DNA of 64,000 nt from Rhizophagus irregularis (lineage: Eukaryota > Glomeromycota > Glomeromycetes > Glomerales > Glomeraceae), in assembly GCF_026210795.1 (NCBI RefSeq), contig NC_089433.1:3993001-4057000 (forward strand). The letters run 5' to 3'. The first letter of the stretch is position 1, and each line of letters begins with the position of its first letter. Below the pieces are notes generated by a model, which saw only the letters and a list, made by a program, of their open reading frames with translations, searched no databases and had not been told where the DNA came from. The position numbers were made by a program, and so were the translations under genes. Below are positions 1 through 12,664 of the stretch, piece after piece.

Positions 1-53
1 CAGATAACAAGAGGCAACAGACCACGGCTTTTAGTATTCTATTCTTCCGGCTA

Positions 54-621
54 CCAATTAGTCACCAACCGGCATATGCATGATAGGTGGTGATTGACCT
101 TAATTTTATAATGTATTAAAATGAACGCCGATTGATGACATTTTTATATCCTGCCATCAATCGGTCACATGCTGGCTGATGACTGATTGACAAAACAGTC
201 ATTAATCGGTCATTTGGTTAAATAAATATGCCGAAACTATTAGTTCTGGCGTTTTTTAAATGTAAAATTACAAAAAAAAATGCCGAAACTAATAGTTCCA
301 GTGTTTTTATATGCAAAATCACTGAAAACTGATGGTTCTGGTGCTTTATATGTAAAATTACGTAGTTCGAAAAAAAATTAAAGAAAAATCCAACTGAACG
401 GAATTGAACAGGCCTAATAAATTCGACCTGTAGATGATGACCCAATGATGCCTGATTGGTTGATATTGACAATTAGTCATCAGTCGGCTACTAATCGTCA
501 TATAACTGATTGGTAACCGATTGGAATTAACACCTGATTGATGACTGATTGGTAACTGATTAAAAGAATCAGTAACTAATCAGTTACCAATCAGTTATAT
601 GACCGATTGGTGGCCAATTTA
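54..621. repeat. Repeat-rich block with imperfect inverted ends
   Basis: The stretch is built from variants of words such as ATTGATGACTGATTGGTAAC in both orientations. Its two ends are roughly complementary (ATTAGTCACCAACCGGCATA at the left, the complement of a diverged copy at about 597-621). Inside are three degenerate direct copies of a unit of about 45-50 bp around GAAACTATTAGTTCTGG (about 233, 284 and 325). A 16-bp perfect hairpin (arm TGATTGGTAACTGATT) lies at 546-593. A non-autonomous DNA transposon is the simplest reading, but no target duplication is clear. The minus-strand reading frame here is repeat-encoded and not a gene. Confidence 0.4.
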
Positions 622-716
622 TTATATTTTGACCTGTGCTTATAAATAGTAAGTTCATTTTTGGTCTTTTGGGATTGGAACTTAATTTTCTTTAACTAAC
701 TATATATCTTTTTTTT

Positions 717-1445
717 TTGGTCGGACTTTCACTTCTTTTTTGGGCTTTATGGTTTTTTTTCTTTCCTATTATGTTTATTGTTTCTTTCTTTACCATTTCG
801 TCTCCTATCATTCTTTTACCATCTCCATTTCGTTCCACATTATTTTTTCATCTCTATTTCATCCTATATCATTTTTTTATTACAATTTTGTTCTATATCA
901 TCATTTCATTCCTTTCATCACCATTTCGTCTTTATCATTTTTTTCTATCCCCATTTCATTCTATATCACATTTTCATCATCATTTCAACCCATACCGTTC
1001 CTTTAATCACCTTTTTGTCTCCTATTTTTCTATCATCATTTCATTTTATATTGCTTTTCATCATCATTTCATTCCATATATACTGTTCTTTTCATTGCTA
1101 TTTCATCTGGATCATCTTCTATTATTCTTTTCCATTACCATTTCGGTTTATATCACTTCATCATTATAATTTCATCCTCATACCATTCCTTTCATCACCA
1201 TTTCGTTCTATATCACTTTATAATTTTCTTTCATCACCATCATGTCCTATATCATTTTTTCTCTATCATCACTTCATTCTATATTGCTTTTTCTTCATCA
1301 TTTCATCCTATACTTTTCTTTTCATTGTTATTTTGTCTCCTATTGTTTTTTTTCCATTATCATTTCATCCTATATTGTTTCTTATTACTATTTTTATTCT
1401 TTTTTATTTCTTATACTCTTTTTGCCATTATTATTTATTTGACTG
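717..1445. repeat. Pyrimidine-rich degenerate minisatellite
   Basis: For about 730 bases the plus strand is almost entirely T and C. It is made of imperfect units of roughly 23-28 bases centred on CATTTCATCCTATATCA or CACCATTTCGTTCTATATC. Open frames arise on the plus strand because the unit lacks stops, but their products are repetitive F/I/S/H strings without domain features. I read it as a minisatellite, not coding sequence. Confidence 0.6.
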
Positions 1446-2164
1446 GGGTGTTCTTAAAAATTAAAGGTGTACGCAATTTTTTATTTTTTAGTCAGTTGTA
1501 TAAAAAAATTACACAAATAAAATAATTAAGTTTCATTAATTAATTATAATCACGTGATACTGGTGCTAACCACCATTGGTGGTAAATAGCAAACTTCTTA
1601 TTATATATATTTAAATAAATTTTTTACAAATAAATATTATATAATTATTAATAAATATAATTAGACTTCCATAGTAATATTTCATATAGTTACATCATAT
1701 AAAATTTCTCCTTATAATCATACCTTTGGGAAAATCCAATTTATATACTTATTATATAAAAAAACCTTTATATAATTACATCATAGTAAAAGCGAGCCTC
1801 TATATAGTTACCAATTTTTATAGAACCAATTAGATAACTATATAAAGATCTGACTGTACTAATAATAATATATAAAAAGTAAAATTATAAAACTGGTTAT
1901 TAATTAAACTTACTATATATTTTAATATATATAATGATTTAAATAATTAATATAATGTATATTAAATTTTATAATTGCAAAACTGGTTAAATTTATATTT
2001 AATTATATAATTTATTATAATAAATGGTAAACTTTATTAATTACTATGTAAAAATATGTCTAAACCTTTTACAGTTTTACCAGTTTTGTCAGTTCGCAGT
2101 TTCGCAAATTTTAAATTTTTTAATAAAATGTTTCAACTAGTTTCGATTTCAACAATTGTCTAAA
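1446..2164. other. AT-rich gene-free stretch
   Basis: Nothing recognisable is seen here beyond runs of A and T and short TATATA tracts. No open frame of note and no inverted repeat with matching ends was found. Confidence 0.4.
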
Positions 2165-2562
2165 CTACTTAGTTTCGCCCAGCAACCTTAGTTATTCCAT
2201 CCATCATATTTATAACTTTTTGTACATTTTCTCCATTATCTGATATAAACTGACAATATGCACGTATTTCTCCATTTTCACTTTGTTTTCTAACAAAATA
2301 TTCCCATACCCAACTCACTTTTGTTTGTGGTTTAGTCATTGTAGTAGTTAGTTTAAAGGGATTTGGATTATTTGATATTTGACTTGTTAATTCAAGTACA
2401 GTTAACTTATTTTACTAGCACTTATCATCCTTTATTTTCCAAGTGTCCTAGATAATTTTTTAGGTCATCCTCTTTTTAGTATTAGAGCAATTTCTGTAAC
2501 TTCATCACTGGACTCTTCATTTTCACTTAGAGTAATATAATCTTGAACGTTACTGTTTTCCA
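2165..2562 (-). pseudogene. BED-type zinc finger / hAT transposase 5' remnant
   Basis: Read on the minus strand, a start at 2562 opens MENSNVQDYITLSENEESSD, an acidic head, then a basic KRG*PKK motif in which one stop replaces what would be the R of an AT-hook-like RGRPKK. Further on, at about 2344-2165, comes SWVWEYFVRKQSENG followed by a single C-containing strand. This S-x-V-W-x-Y-F beginning is characteristic of the BED zinc fingers at the front of hAT transposases, which are abundant in Rhizophagus. The second cysteine and the HxxxH part are not readable, several stops intervene, and no DDE/hAT core follows. It is a decayed 5' piece. Confidence 0.5.
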
Positions 2563-2639
2563 TAATTTTATGAATCATTTTCCACTATTCAAAAATATGT
2601 TTCAAGTGAAATTACAAAAAAATCCAAGAAAATGATTAC

Positions 2640-3035
2640 AGTATTTATTTATTTTGGTTAGGGTTTAGGACTACATTAACTAACTGTACTTAAATTTATA
2701 AATAAAAAAATAAATGCTATAAATAAATTTTTATATCAATCCCACGAAATTTAATTGTTATAAATTTAATAAATGCCACGAATTTAGTAGTTAATTAAAT
2801 GCCATATATTTAATTAATTAAATGCCACATTAAATTAAATGAATGCTACGAATTTTATTTATTAAAAATAATCTACAGTAAAAAAAATTTAAATAATTTT
2901 ATCCAGATTTCAGTTTCTACCCAGATATATCCAGATTTTTATCCGAGTCAGATAATCCAGATAGAAACCGGATATTTTTTTAATTTATCCGGATGACGGT
3001 TTCTGCCCGGATCAAAACACTAATCGTGAGGAATC
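2640..3035. repeat. Degenerate short tandem repeats
   Basis: Between about 2700 and 2860 the word AATGCCACGAATTTAATTAA recurs four or five times with changes. From 2895 to 3025 a second set of words (TTATCCAGATTTCAGTTTCT and TTATCCGGATGACGGTTTCT) forms two diverged direct copies. No coding potential is visible. Confidence 0.35.
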
Positions 3036-3040
3036 TAGCC

Positions 3041-3235
3041 ATGTTCTGAAAAAAATCGTTTTTGTATTATCTTACGATCTATTGGTCCAATTTCGACAAT
3101 CTTTTTTTTATTTTGTAGAGGGCGTGGAGAGCTACATGACAAAAAAATGTTCATTGAAATTGAATTACTGGATCACGAGAAAATCGCAAAAAAATGATTT
3201 TTTTATTTTCCCCGAATTTGAATAGTGACTTTCAC
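3041..3235. repeat. Hairpin repeat related to the insertion at 49.5 kb
   Basis: The sequence TTATCTTACGATCTATTGGT..CCAATTTCGACAAT..TTTTTT, followed by ACAAAAAAATGTTCATTGAA..ATTGAATTACTGGATCACGAG, forms a long imperfect hairpin. The same unit recurs several times inside the element at 49461-50242. It is therefore a dispersed repeat, probably a fragment or solo unit of that element. No ends or target duplication could be placed. Confidence 0.45.
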
Positions 3236-3711
3236 TACTTGTTATATTGATCACGAATTAAACTATATTCTTTATTTAAAAATTACTTTGTAATTTCTTT
3301 TAGTTGGTAAGTTATTTATCTAATTCTATTATTACTTATTATATAATACTTACATATAATTTAAACTAACTAAATTCTTTATTTAATAGATTGTAAGTTA
3401 TAACTTATAAGTTATTTATTTAATTCTATTATACTTATTGTTAAATATTTTCATATAATTTAAACTAATTAAATTCTTCACTCAAAAAATTATTTAATAA
3501 TGTAGCTTGTAGGTTGTTGTTATTTTTATTGTTATATATTTTATATAACATTTATTTGTTAACTGTATTCTTTCATCACTTAAATTTCTATTACTTTAGT
3601 TGGTAAAGAGATATATTACCTTAAATTCCTATTTAAATTTTAGAGTAAGTGTTAATTTTAATCTTAAATTTTAGTATAAATTTTATTATAAACTTTAATT
3701 ATTTAAATTTA

Positions 3712-4930
3712 AAGATTTGGAAAAAGTGGAAATACAATCATAGATAAATTTATTCTTGAAGAAAAGTTAAAATGGATTCCTTATAATAAATTTAAAGATG
3801 TTGAATATCTTAATAAGAGAGGATTTGGTACTATATACAAAGCTATTTGGTTAAATGATGATAGAGATGTAGAAGTTATTCTTAAAAGTCATAATAATTT
3901 AAATGAAAATTTAATTGAATTTTTAAATGAAGTATGATAGTATATTATTTATTTTTTTAATTCAATTTATAATTTATTTATGTTAATATATTATTATTTT
4001 TTATAGTGGAAATATTTATGAAAGTTGAGGAAACTTAAAAGAAAAATTGAAAGTTGTTGGAATCAAAAGTTATATATGTTGTATAGCATTATTTCTGGAC
4101 TTAATTTTATATATAATCAAAATCTTATTCATTGTGATTTTCATGATGGCAATATTTTAAATCATAATAAGAGTAATATCTATGTTAGTGATTTAGGATT
4201 ATGTCAACCCGTAAAATCATTTTTTGTACCATTTATGGCTCCTAAAGTTTTAAGAGGCAAACCTTATACCCAGCTAGTGATATATACAGTTTTTCTATGA
4301 TTATGTGGGAATTTACATCTGGAATACCACCATTTGACAATATAGCACATAATATTCAACTTAGTTTAAGTATTTGTAAAGGTGAATGTCCTGAAATTAT
4401 TGAATATACTCCACAATGTTATGTAGATTTGATGAAAAAATGTTGGGATGAAAATCCATTAAAAAGGCCATCTTCTAAGGAAGTATTAGAAATTATTAAA
4501 AAGTGGATTATCTTCCTTTTAGCAAGAAAATTAAAGATATTAATAAAGAATTAAAATACAATATTCTGGATTCATGAATGCACTAATTGAGCATAATAAT
4601 CTTGTTACTGAATCTCATCCACATCCTTGTTATACAAGTCGCTTGCTTAATTTTACTAGTGAAAATTTGAATAAAATTCCTGAAAGTGAAATGCTAGTAA
4701 GTGAAGATTTGAATGATTATATAATTAAAGATTTGAAGTCATTAAGTATGTAATATATTATATATAAAAATTAATCTTGCAAATTATTTTTGTGAAATTA
4801 ATTTTATTTATTTAAATATTTATTAAAACAGATGAAAATACTAGTAAAAAATTGAGACTTGAAAGTGAAGATTCACAAGATAGTGCAAAGATAAATGAAA
4901 TGCTAGTAATAAATGAAGATTTGAGTGATG
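3712..4930 (+). pseudogene. Protein kinase (TKL-like) pseudogene
   Basis: The order of kinase motifs is clear: a glycine-rich loop relic (NKRGFGTIY), the lysine strand (VEVILK), an intron with donor GTATGA after FLNEV (about 3932-4006), the catalytic loop HCDFHDGN, DLG in place of DFG, APK in place of APE, and the C-lobe signature CWDENPLKRPSSKE. The segment between the lysine strand and helix D is much shorter than in the family. A one-base loss near 4270 shifts the frame between RGKPYT and MIMWEFTSGIPPFD. The C-terminal tail after about 4540 is in another frame (ESEMLVSEDLNDYIIKDLKS) and continues after a second intron at about 4830. Such kinases form huge families in Rhizophagus. This copy is unlikely to be active. 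Confidence 0.75.
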
Positions 4931-4939
4931 TATGGTTAA

Positions 4940-5530
4940 TTTAAAGTCATTAGGTATTAAATATAGTATGATATAAAATAAATTAATTTTGCATGAAATT
5001 AATTATATTTATCTAATTATTTAGATATTACACAAATAAAATTAATGCTTTAAAAAAGGTTTATATCTAATTTTTTAAATAATGTTTGATACACTACATT
5101 AAACAAAATAAAATTGTTTATTTTATTCTTTTTTGATTTATATAAACAATAAGTTTAAGTAATAAGATATTTTAAAGTTTCTTAGTTTGTAATTTAAATA
5201 ATTTCTTTTTTTTATATTTTATCCAAAATATTAAATACATGTATTCTTCTATTTTTATAATTATTTAATTACTAGTAAATATTTTATAACTTTCTTAATA
5301 GTTTGTAATTTGAATAAATCTTTTTTTTAAAAAAACTTTTTCAATTATTAAATCAAAATAATAAGTAGCCACAATTAGTAATAATTTGTTGATCATTTAC
5401 TTTTAAAAAATCATTAATTAAATTGAAGTTTTTTTTCAATTTTTACTTATAGAATTTATTACAAAAATATTGTTTTTTAATAAAATATTTTAAAACATTT
5501 AAAAGTATCTTTAATTAAAAATAAAGTTGC
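4940..5530. other. AT-rich gene-free stretch
   Basis: Poly-A/T tracts and no supported open frame. Nothing recognisable is seen. Confidence 0.4.
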
Positions 5531-5784
5531 AGGCAAATTTGGCTCAAAATGACTTAAGGGATACAGCATATATATATATTGTTATGAGCGAGATGAACCA
5601 ATAAATATTGAACCCTCATGAATATTTGAATACTGTGGCAAATTTTAAATTGATAGATATGATTTGTAAATAAATTAGCATGAAAAAGAGGATATGTGCA
5701 ACAATATACATTATTAATAAACATAAAACAAATCATCTTTTTAAATAAATTTAATATTTTAGTAAAGGTTAAAAATCTAGATAA

Positions 5785-6985
5785 GATTGAGAAGGAACTC
5801 TTCCCACCGATCATTCAGACCAAAAATTTTAGGATGAAAGAAAAAGGCAGAAGAGTTCAAAAGTGCTTAGAGAAATTTATTATTTTACACATTTCAACAT
5901 TACCAACTGTTTATTCATTCTTTTACAAACATTTTGATATGAGGTTTAGAAGAAGTTTGTTAAAAGGTCTTAAATTTTTTTGACAAAAAATTTATTTCTT
6001 GCTGTCAACTTAATGGTAGTGACCCAAAAATAGCTAGGAAGGGCTAGGTGTTGCTCCAAATAAAATTTTGTCAGTAGGTGATAATTGAGGCTTGGAAAAA
6101 TAAAAGAAAAGTTGACCTTTTATAGTGAAGAAGTTCTTTGGATAGCTTGGAAATAGTAGTTTTTTGGGAGTTTTTTGTTACAAAAATTTTTTGTTGGTGC
6201 AGAAAAAATTTTGGCATGCAGATGGAATCTAAAAGTAGTAACAGAAGATTCAGTGAGGAACTAATTGGATTACAAGGAAATGAGGTGATTTACTGTGGGA
6301 CAAATTGTGGCAACAAATTTATCTGAGAAAGGGATCAGCCATATCCACAGTAATCAGGTGAGAGAAAAGTTTACGAGTTTTAGTTTCAGCTTGGGTGGTA
6401 GCAATGTAAATAAATGTAGACAAACAGTTGTTTTGTTCAAAGAAATACAAAAAGCTAATATTGTGCAAGTCATTGTGAATGGATAAAGTTACTATGGAGA
6501 ACGCGCTTTTTGGGAAGATGTATGCTCTACTGTGGGATCTAGCCAATTCTTCAGTGGAAAATGCTCTTTTCGGGAAGATGGATGTTTCACTGCGGGATCT
6601 AGCCAATTCTGTGATGACTGGTTTTAAGTTTTGAAAGAGAGGGTAGAAATAGAGTAGTTTTTGTGATTTTATTTTCTTTTTTGAGAAGTATGAAATGCGT
6701 AAGGAAAATGGTAGTTGTTAGTAAAGTATCTATGGGGAGTTTGATGGAGTTTAACATTGGCACTAATGCTTGGTTAAAAAGTTGTTAAATCAGGCATAAA
6801 ATAGTTAATGTTAAATTTATTTTTTCTTTTTTTGAAGTTGGGTTTAGTTGTAGTTTTCTTGTTTGTATGTTTCATTTTTGTTTTTAATAGATAGATACTT
6901 TATTAGCAGATGCACATCGTCTAGAACATGATGTGCCATTCAGCGATCATCATGTTATTAATAAAGTTTTTTTTAAAAAAAAAAA
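5785..6985 (+). mobile_element. Poly(A)-tailed retroposon with 14-bp target duplication
   Basis: The insert ends with AATAAA (6960-6965) and a long A tract and is bounded by the direct repeat AAAAATCTAGATAA (5771-5784 and 6986-6999). The flanks rejoin to match the uninterrupted 3' flank of the neighbouring BTB gene (about 9785-9885), which serves as the empty site. Tail plus variable-length duplication points to LINE-type target-primed insertion. Inside there is no reverse transcriptase. Readable peptides are short, including a twice-repeated ENALFGK..M segment from two direct copies of about 60 bp (6493-6611) sharing GGGATCTAGCCAATTCT. It is either a 5'-truncated LINE, a SINE-like element or a retroposed transcript. 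The parent is unknown to me. Confidence 0.65.
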
Positions 6986-7027
6986 AAAAATCTAGATAAT
7001 CAAATATAATCTAAAATAATGCCAAAA

Positions 7028-8538
7028 TCATCTCTTTATAATTTGAAATACTTCATAATCTTCTATAGAAAATTGATCTTCAGTATCTCTTATCTCCCTT
7101 TCATATGAATACTTTTTACAATTACTAAAATTATAATCTTTAGATTCGCCATTATAAGAATATATATTAATATCATCACCAAAACGTGGACCACAGACAT
7201 TGAGATAAAAAACTGCAGAGGTTGTATTTTTTATGTTACTAATAATAACACTTTTAATATCCTTTTCTTTAAAAGAAAAAATAAAACTATCTTTAGTTTG
7301 ACCCAAGTATTAGAAGTTTCCCATTTTAAAGGATTATATCCACCAAGAATTTCTTCTGTTCCTTTTACTTTAATAAAAGTAATAGTATTATATTTATTAT
7401 CACATAATTCATGAAATTTTTTAGGTGTAAATCCATCTCGGCTCCCTCTTAACAATAATTGAAACCTGTATGGTAAATATAATTCTCTTAAATGAGCAAA
7501 ATTATTACTAACATCTATTTTATCTATCCTTCTTGAAAAAGTTGATATAATACTTAAATTATTAATAATACTTGAATCAATTATTCCATCAATTTTAAGA
7601 TCCCTTGGAAGTAAAATATCATCAGTTGGTTTACTATTAGGATCCAAATGAGAATTTAATACATCTTCATAAAGTTGATTTTTTAAGAGTTTTTTATAAG
7701 GACGAACTCTTTGTAAAAAATCTTTGGATGAAAAACTAAAAAATCTAATAAAGGGTAAATAATGTTGTAAATTATTTTCCATTGTTTTAAATTCATCATC
7801 TGACCAAGTAGTGGGATCAGGATTAAGTGTAGGATTTTGTGCAAGTCCCCATTTTAACACATGTTCCCAAACTTCAATTTCCTTCATTTGCAAATCATCT
7901 CTTTTAATTAGCTGGATTAAAGACTTTTCAGAAAGTGAAGTGAAATCAAGTGATTTAAATATCTTCTCTGGAGACTTTACCATAAAATCTGTGCAATACT
8001 GTTGAAGTTCTAACAAAGAATTTGATTGAAAGCTTGTTCTATGAATAAGTTCAAAATGTTGTTCCATCCACTCGGTTTTATTTTCAATTAAATATTTTTG
8101 TAAATAATCAACTAATTCTTGAATAAGGAGTTCATCTGCAGCTAATAATACTTTAAAAATTTCTGAATTATCTTGTTCGTTCAATGAAAGAATACCACAA
8201 TAAATATACCTATACAAAAAATTGAATTTCAAATATGAATATCTGAATATCTGAGATTATGAAATTTATTGCATATAAACTTACTTTAAAATAATTTGAA
8301 AGACTTCGGACATTATATTTGATAATTTAATATGAGCTAAAGCATTATCTTTATTCTTTTTATTAGAAGCCAAGGTTCGTCGTAAATATGGAGAACGGTA
8401 ACACAAAATATTCATATGGGCACGAAAGATTTTCACATTAGGGTCTTCTCCGACTTCAATTGTAACGTCATAATATTCATCATCCGCCAATAATTCAATA
8501 AAATTTTGGCTTAGTTTTGAAAGAAATTTTGTTGACAT
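7028..8538 (-). pseudogene. BTB-BACK-TLDc protein, frameshifted copy (copy 1)
   Basis: Exon 1 (8538-8285) encodes the start of the BTB domain (MSTKFLSKLSQNFIELL). A short intron with GTAAGT donor and TATAG acceptor leads to exon 2 (8209-7028) with the rest of BTB, the BACK domain and the TLDc domain. The junction restores K-Y-I-Y-C-G, matching all paralogues. Near 7302-7304 the run of C that reads GGGG on the coding strand in copy 2 is one base short, shifting the frame inside TLDc between NTW and GQTKDSFIFSF. The rest of the domain, through DYEVFQIIKR, is intact in the new frame. Either a recent pseudogene or a homopolymer sequencing error. The predicted role is a Cullin-3 substrate adaptor; TLDc function is unknown here. 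Confidence 0.85.
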
Positions 8539-9875
8539 TATTATTGTTTATAATTTACAAATTTGTGAAAGAGTGAAAAAACTTGTTACTTGTTACCGTA
8601 TAACCGTATTTATTAATGTTGATTTTTTACAAATATGACTAAATTGAATGCATGAAATACTACTTCTATTACGTCATAATCTGCAAAAGAGGACAAATCA
8701 AATTTGAAAATTGGATTATATAAGCGGATCATCATCGGATAAATTTTATAGTTCGGTAACAAATTTTTAAATAAAAACTTCGTCTAATTTAAAAATTGGA
8801 TCCCACTCTTCTTGTAAGAGTATCGCTTTAATCATATCTTAAAAATTTTAATTTATAATAGATAGACTTTTTAATATGGATAGATGTACGATACCATCAA
8901 AAGTTCAAAAATAAATTGAATAGTTTATGATATATTTTAATTGTTAAAATATTTCATAACTTAATATATTAATGGTAAAATAATAATATAATGAGAGTTT
9001 GACAAAATAATTCGTTAGAAAAGAAATAAATTCAATAACATGAATTTATTATCATTTATTTTACTCTAATGTTTTAAATTCGTTAAATTAATAATTCAGC
9101 TATATTTTTTTTCACTAAACCAGGATGGTTATGTAACACCGAAATAGAATTTTGGTCAGAAATAATGAACATCTCACTACAAGAAGAAAAATTTAACGAA
9201 TAATTAAAGAATAAAAACAACATCCATTTATCAATAAATATCACATATTTATATGAAAATAGATTTAATATTCTTGTACCAAAACTCGAGGCTATACTTT
9301 AAATTCACTTTTAACCATTTGCTTATAAGATGCGTTTATGAAATAGGTGAAAACTTGATAAATTTCAAAATTATTAACATATATTTAAAACATAATTTTA
9401 CTTACCATTAATTTATGTTGTTAAACTTTCCTTAATTGATGGATAAAGGAATAAGCCACTAATAAATTTAAGGCGATAGAAATAAAGAACGGCTAATTGA
9501 ATATTTCAAAAAATTATGATAAAAAAAAATTAAATCACAAGATTAACCGTGTTTTTGATTATTCAAGGTCGGATAGGGTGGCACAAATACGCTTTAGAAG
9601 AAAGTTCCAGAAAAACGCATCGTCATATGTATACGTATACACATTACACAAATAACACAATCTCTCAAGCTGATATAAAGCATGATATACGATATTTACA
9701 TATAATGTTTGCGGTGCAAAATTATAACCCATGTGACTATCTGACATTGAGAAAAAATATATGATAGAATAATGTACGTTATAATTAACATAAAACAAAT
9801 CATTTTTTTTTTAAAATCAATTAATACTTTAGTAAAGTTAAAAAAAAATCTAAATAAGCAAATTTAATACTAAAC
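8539..9875. other. Intergenic stretch between the two minus-strand BTB genes
   Basis: It covers the promoter side of copy 1 and the 3' flank of copy 2. No conserved open frame is seen. The last ~100 bases (9785-9875) match the 3' flank of copy 1 and act as the empty site for the retroposon there. The open frames at 9549-9798 on both strands have no family resemblance. Confidence 0.4.
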
Positions 9876-11400
9876 TCATCTCTTTATAATTTGAAACACT
9901 TCATAATCTTCTATAATAAATTGTTCCTCGGTATCTCTTATATTTCTCTCATAATAAGAATTTTTACAATAATTATGATTATAATTTGCAAATTCATCAT
10001 TAGAATATAAAGTAATATCATTTCCAAAACGTGGACCACAATAAGCACTACAATAAGTTGCATATTCTGTCTTTACTATGTTACTAATAATTGTACTTTT
10101 AATATCCTTTTCTTTAAAAGAAAAAATAAAACTATCTTTAGTTTGACCCCAACCACTAGAAGATTCCCATTTTAAAGGATTATATCCACCAAGAATTTCT
10201 TCCGTCCCTTTTACTTTAATAAAAGTAATAGTATTATATTCATCATCACATAATGTATGAAATTTTTTAGGAGTTAATCCGTCTCGACTTCCTCTTAATA
10301 ATAATTGAAATTTATATGGTAAATATAGTTCTCTTAGATGATCAAATTTATTATTAATTACCATCTTATCAATACGTCGTGAAATAGTTGAAATAATATT
10401 TAAATTATTAACTAAATTTGAATTAATAATACCATCAATTTTAATATTTCTAGGAAATGAAATATTGTTGGTTACTTCACTATCAGGGTCCAAATAAGAA
10501 TTTAGTAAATCTTCATAAAGTCGACTTTTTAAAAGTTTTTTATAAGGACGAACACTTTTTAAAAATTCTTTGGATGATAAACTAAAAAATCTAACCAAGG
10601 GCAAACAATGTTGTAAAGTATTTTTCATGCTTTTAAAATCATCATCTGACCAAGTACTAGGATCTGGAAGAAGTGTAGAATTTTGTGCAAGTCCCCATTT
10701 TAATACATATTTCCAAACTTCGATTTCTTTCATTTGTAAATCATCTCTTTTAATAAGTTGAACTAAAGATTTTTCAGGAAGTGAAGTGAAATCAAATGAT
10801 TCAAATATTTTTTCTGGAGATTTTGACATAAAATCTGTGCAAAATTTTTGAAGTTCTAATAAAGAGTTTGATTGAAAGCTTTCTCGATGAATAAGTTCAA
10901 AATGTTTTTCCATCCATTCAGATTTATTTTCAATAAAATATTTCTGTAAATAATCAACTACCTCTTGAAGAAGTAGCTTATTCGCAGCTAATAAAATATT
11001 GAAAATCTCTGAAATGTCTTGATCATTCAATGAAAGAATACCACCATAAATGTATCTATATAAAAATTTAAATTTCGAATTTAGAATTCGAATATCTGAA
11101 TATCCGAGGTTATGAAATTTATTGTATATAAACTTACCTTAAAATAATTTGAAAGATTTCGGGCATTATGTTTGATAATTTAATATGAGCTAAAACATTA
11201 TCCTTATTCTTTTTATTATTTTTATTAGAAGCCAAATTTAGTCGTAAATATGGAGAACGGTAACACAAAATATTCATATGAGCATGAAAGATTTTCACAT
11301 TAGAATCCTTTCCAACTTCAATTGTAATATCATAATATTCATCATCTTCCAGTAATTCAATAAAGTTTTGACTTAATTTTGAAAGAAATTGGGTTGACAT
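9876..11400 (-). CDS. BTB-BACK-TLDc protein (copy 2)
   Basis: Joining exon 1 (11400-11138) and exon 2 (11055-9876) gives an intact 480-residue protein. The intron has a GTAAG-type donor and ATATAG acceptor, phase 2. BTB occupies about residues 1-120 with the conserved AHMNILCYRSPYLR core, BACK about 125-235 (IKRDDLQMKEIEVWKYVLKW) and TLDc about 315-480 (FQLLLRGSRDGLTPKKFH; GPRFGND; DYEVFQIIKR at the end). A three-residue KNN expansion sits in the lysine/asparagine loop of BTB. By family, BTB-BACK proteins bridge targets to Cullin-3 ubiquitin ligase. The TLDc partner is inferred from sequence only. This is the intact partner of the frameshifted copy 1 downstream on the same strand. Confidence 0.9.
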
Positions 11401-12664
11401 AATTTATTTATAATTTTTTTTTAAAAAAATAAATATAAAACTGTGTTTGATATTGAACCTGGAAAGAAGGATTGTAAAAAAAAAAACTTTTTTTTTTTTT
11501 GATTATTTTAAACGTTTCAAAATTACAAATTGTGATGCACGCAGGTTCACGTAACGTAACATTGTGTTGTATCCTATCATCCGCCTAAAAGTAATACCAA
11601 AAAAAAAATATTTTTCCGGATATGAATGGAATATAGACGCATATGACATTTATAATAACTGATATTAAATTTGTGAGTAAAATTTTTAATAATAAATACT
11701 AAATCCAAAAATGCATTAATCTAAACAGAAAGTAAAATTCAAAATTTTATACTAAGGTTACCTCCATTAAGAAAAAATTATACTGCAGTTCAAATCCGGT
11801 TTCAGATGATAGTTTTACTCGCAGGAATTGGTGCGATTTGTAGGTATCGTATATTATCGATGACATTATTCGGTATTAAATGATCAAAATTTATTATTAA
11901 TATTTCACCGATAAATATTTAAATATTTGAGTGAATTATTAAATCTATATAATAATTAATTCAATATTTCTAATAATAAACGTTCATAAATTGATATTAG
12001 GATGAGCTTTATAAGAATTCTTTGAACAAGTTCCTAATCAATGTCGTAAAATGTGTTTTTAGTTTGGAATTAATTAACCAGGAACCGTGTGATGACCAAA
12101 AGATTGTCAAAAGTTCTGACAAAAAATTGTTCCGACAAACTAACTTATTCAACGATTAAGGTTTATTTATCAAAAGTATCAAGCTTCCCCATATTTTTTT
12201 TTTTTAATATGAAAACATAAAATTTTTATGTTATTGGTCAGTCTATTAGGATCATGTTGATTTTGATGAACTTTAATATAATGGGCTTATGACTAAATAT
12301 CAATATATTTGCAATCATATAGGCTAATATTAAATACATCAAAACTCAATATAAACATCTAATTATACTTTTTACTGTAAACTATCAGCATGATCTTGTC
12401 TGACTACTGACGCAATTCTAATATTATGTTAAATATGATTTACTTAATAGTTACTAAATTTTTTTTTTTTTAAAAAAAATACTAAATACCCTTAATTTAA
12501 AAGAATTTTAATAAAAACATTACGTGATACGAGGAAGCAATTGAAAATTTTGAAAAAAAAAATTTGTAAAATCGTAATAATATTGAAAACCTTGAAACGA
12601 AACATAAAGAAAATTCACAGAATAAAATATCTAAAATATAATTAAGGGGAGCTTATAAATAATA
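11401..12664. other. Gene-free stretch upstream of BTB copy 2
   Basis: Promoter side of copy 2 followed by AT-rich sequence. An A/T-tract (about 11416-11505) precedes the start codon. No coding sequence recognised. Confidence 0.35.

Noticed and set aside
717-1525. Several overlapping plus-strand open frames rich in F, I, S and H
   Set aside because: They follow a pyrimidine-rich minisatellite that lacks stops; composition is repeat-driven and no domain is visible.
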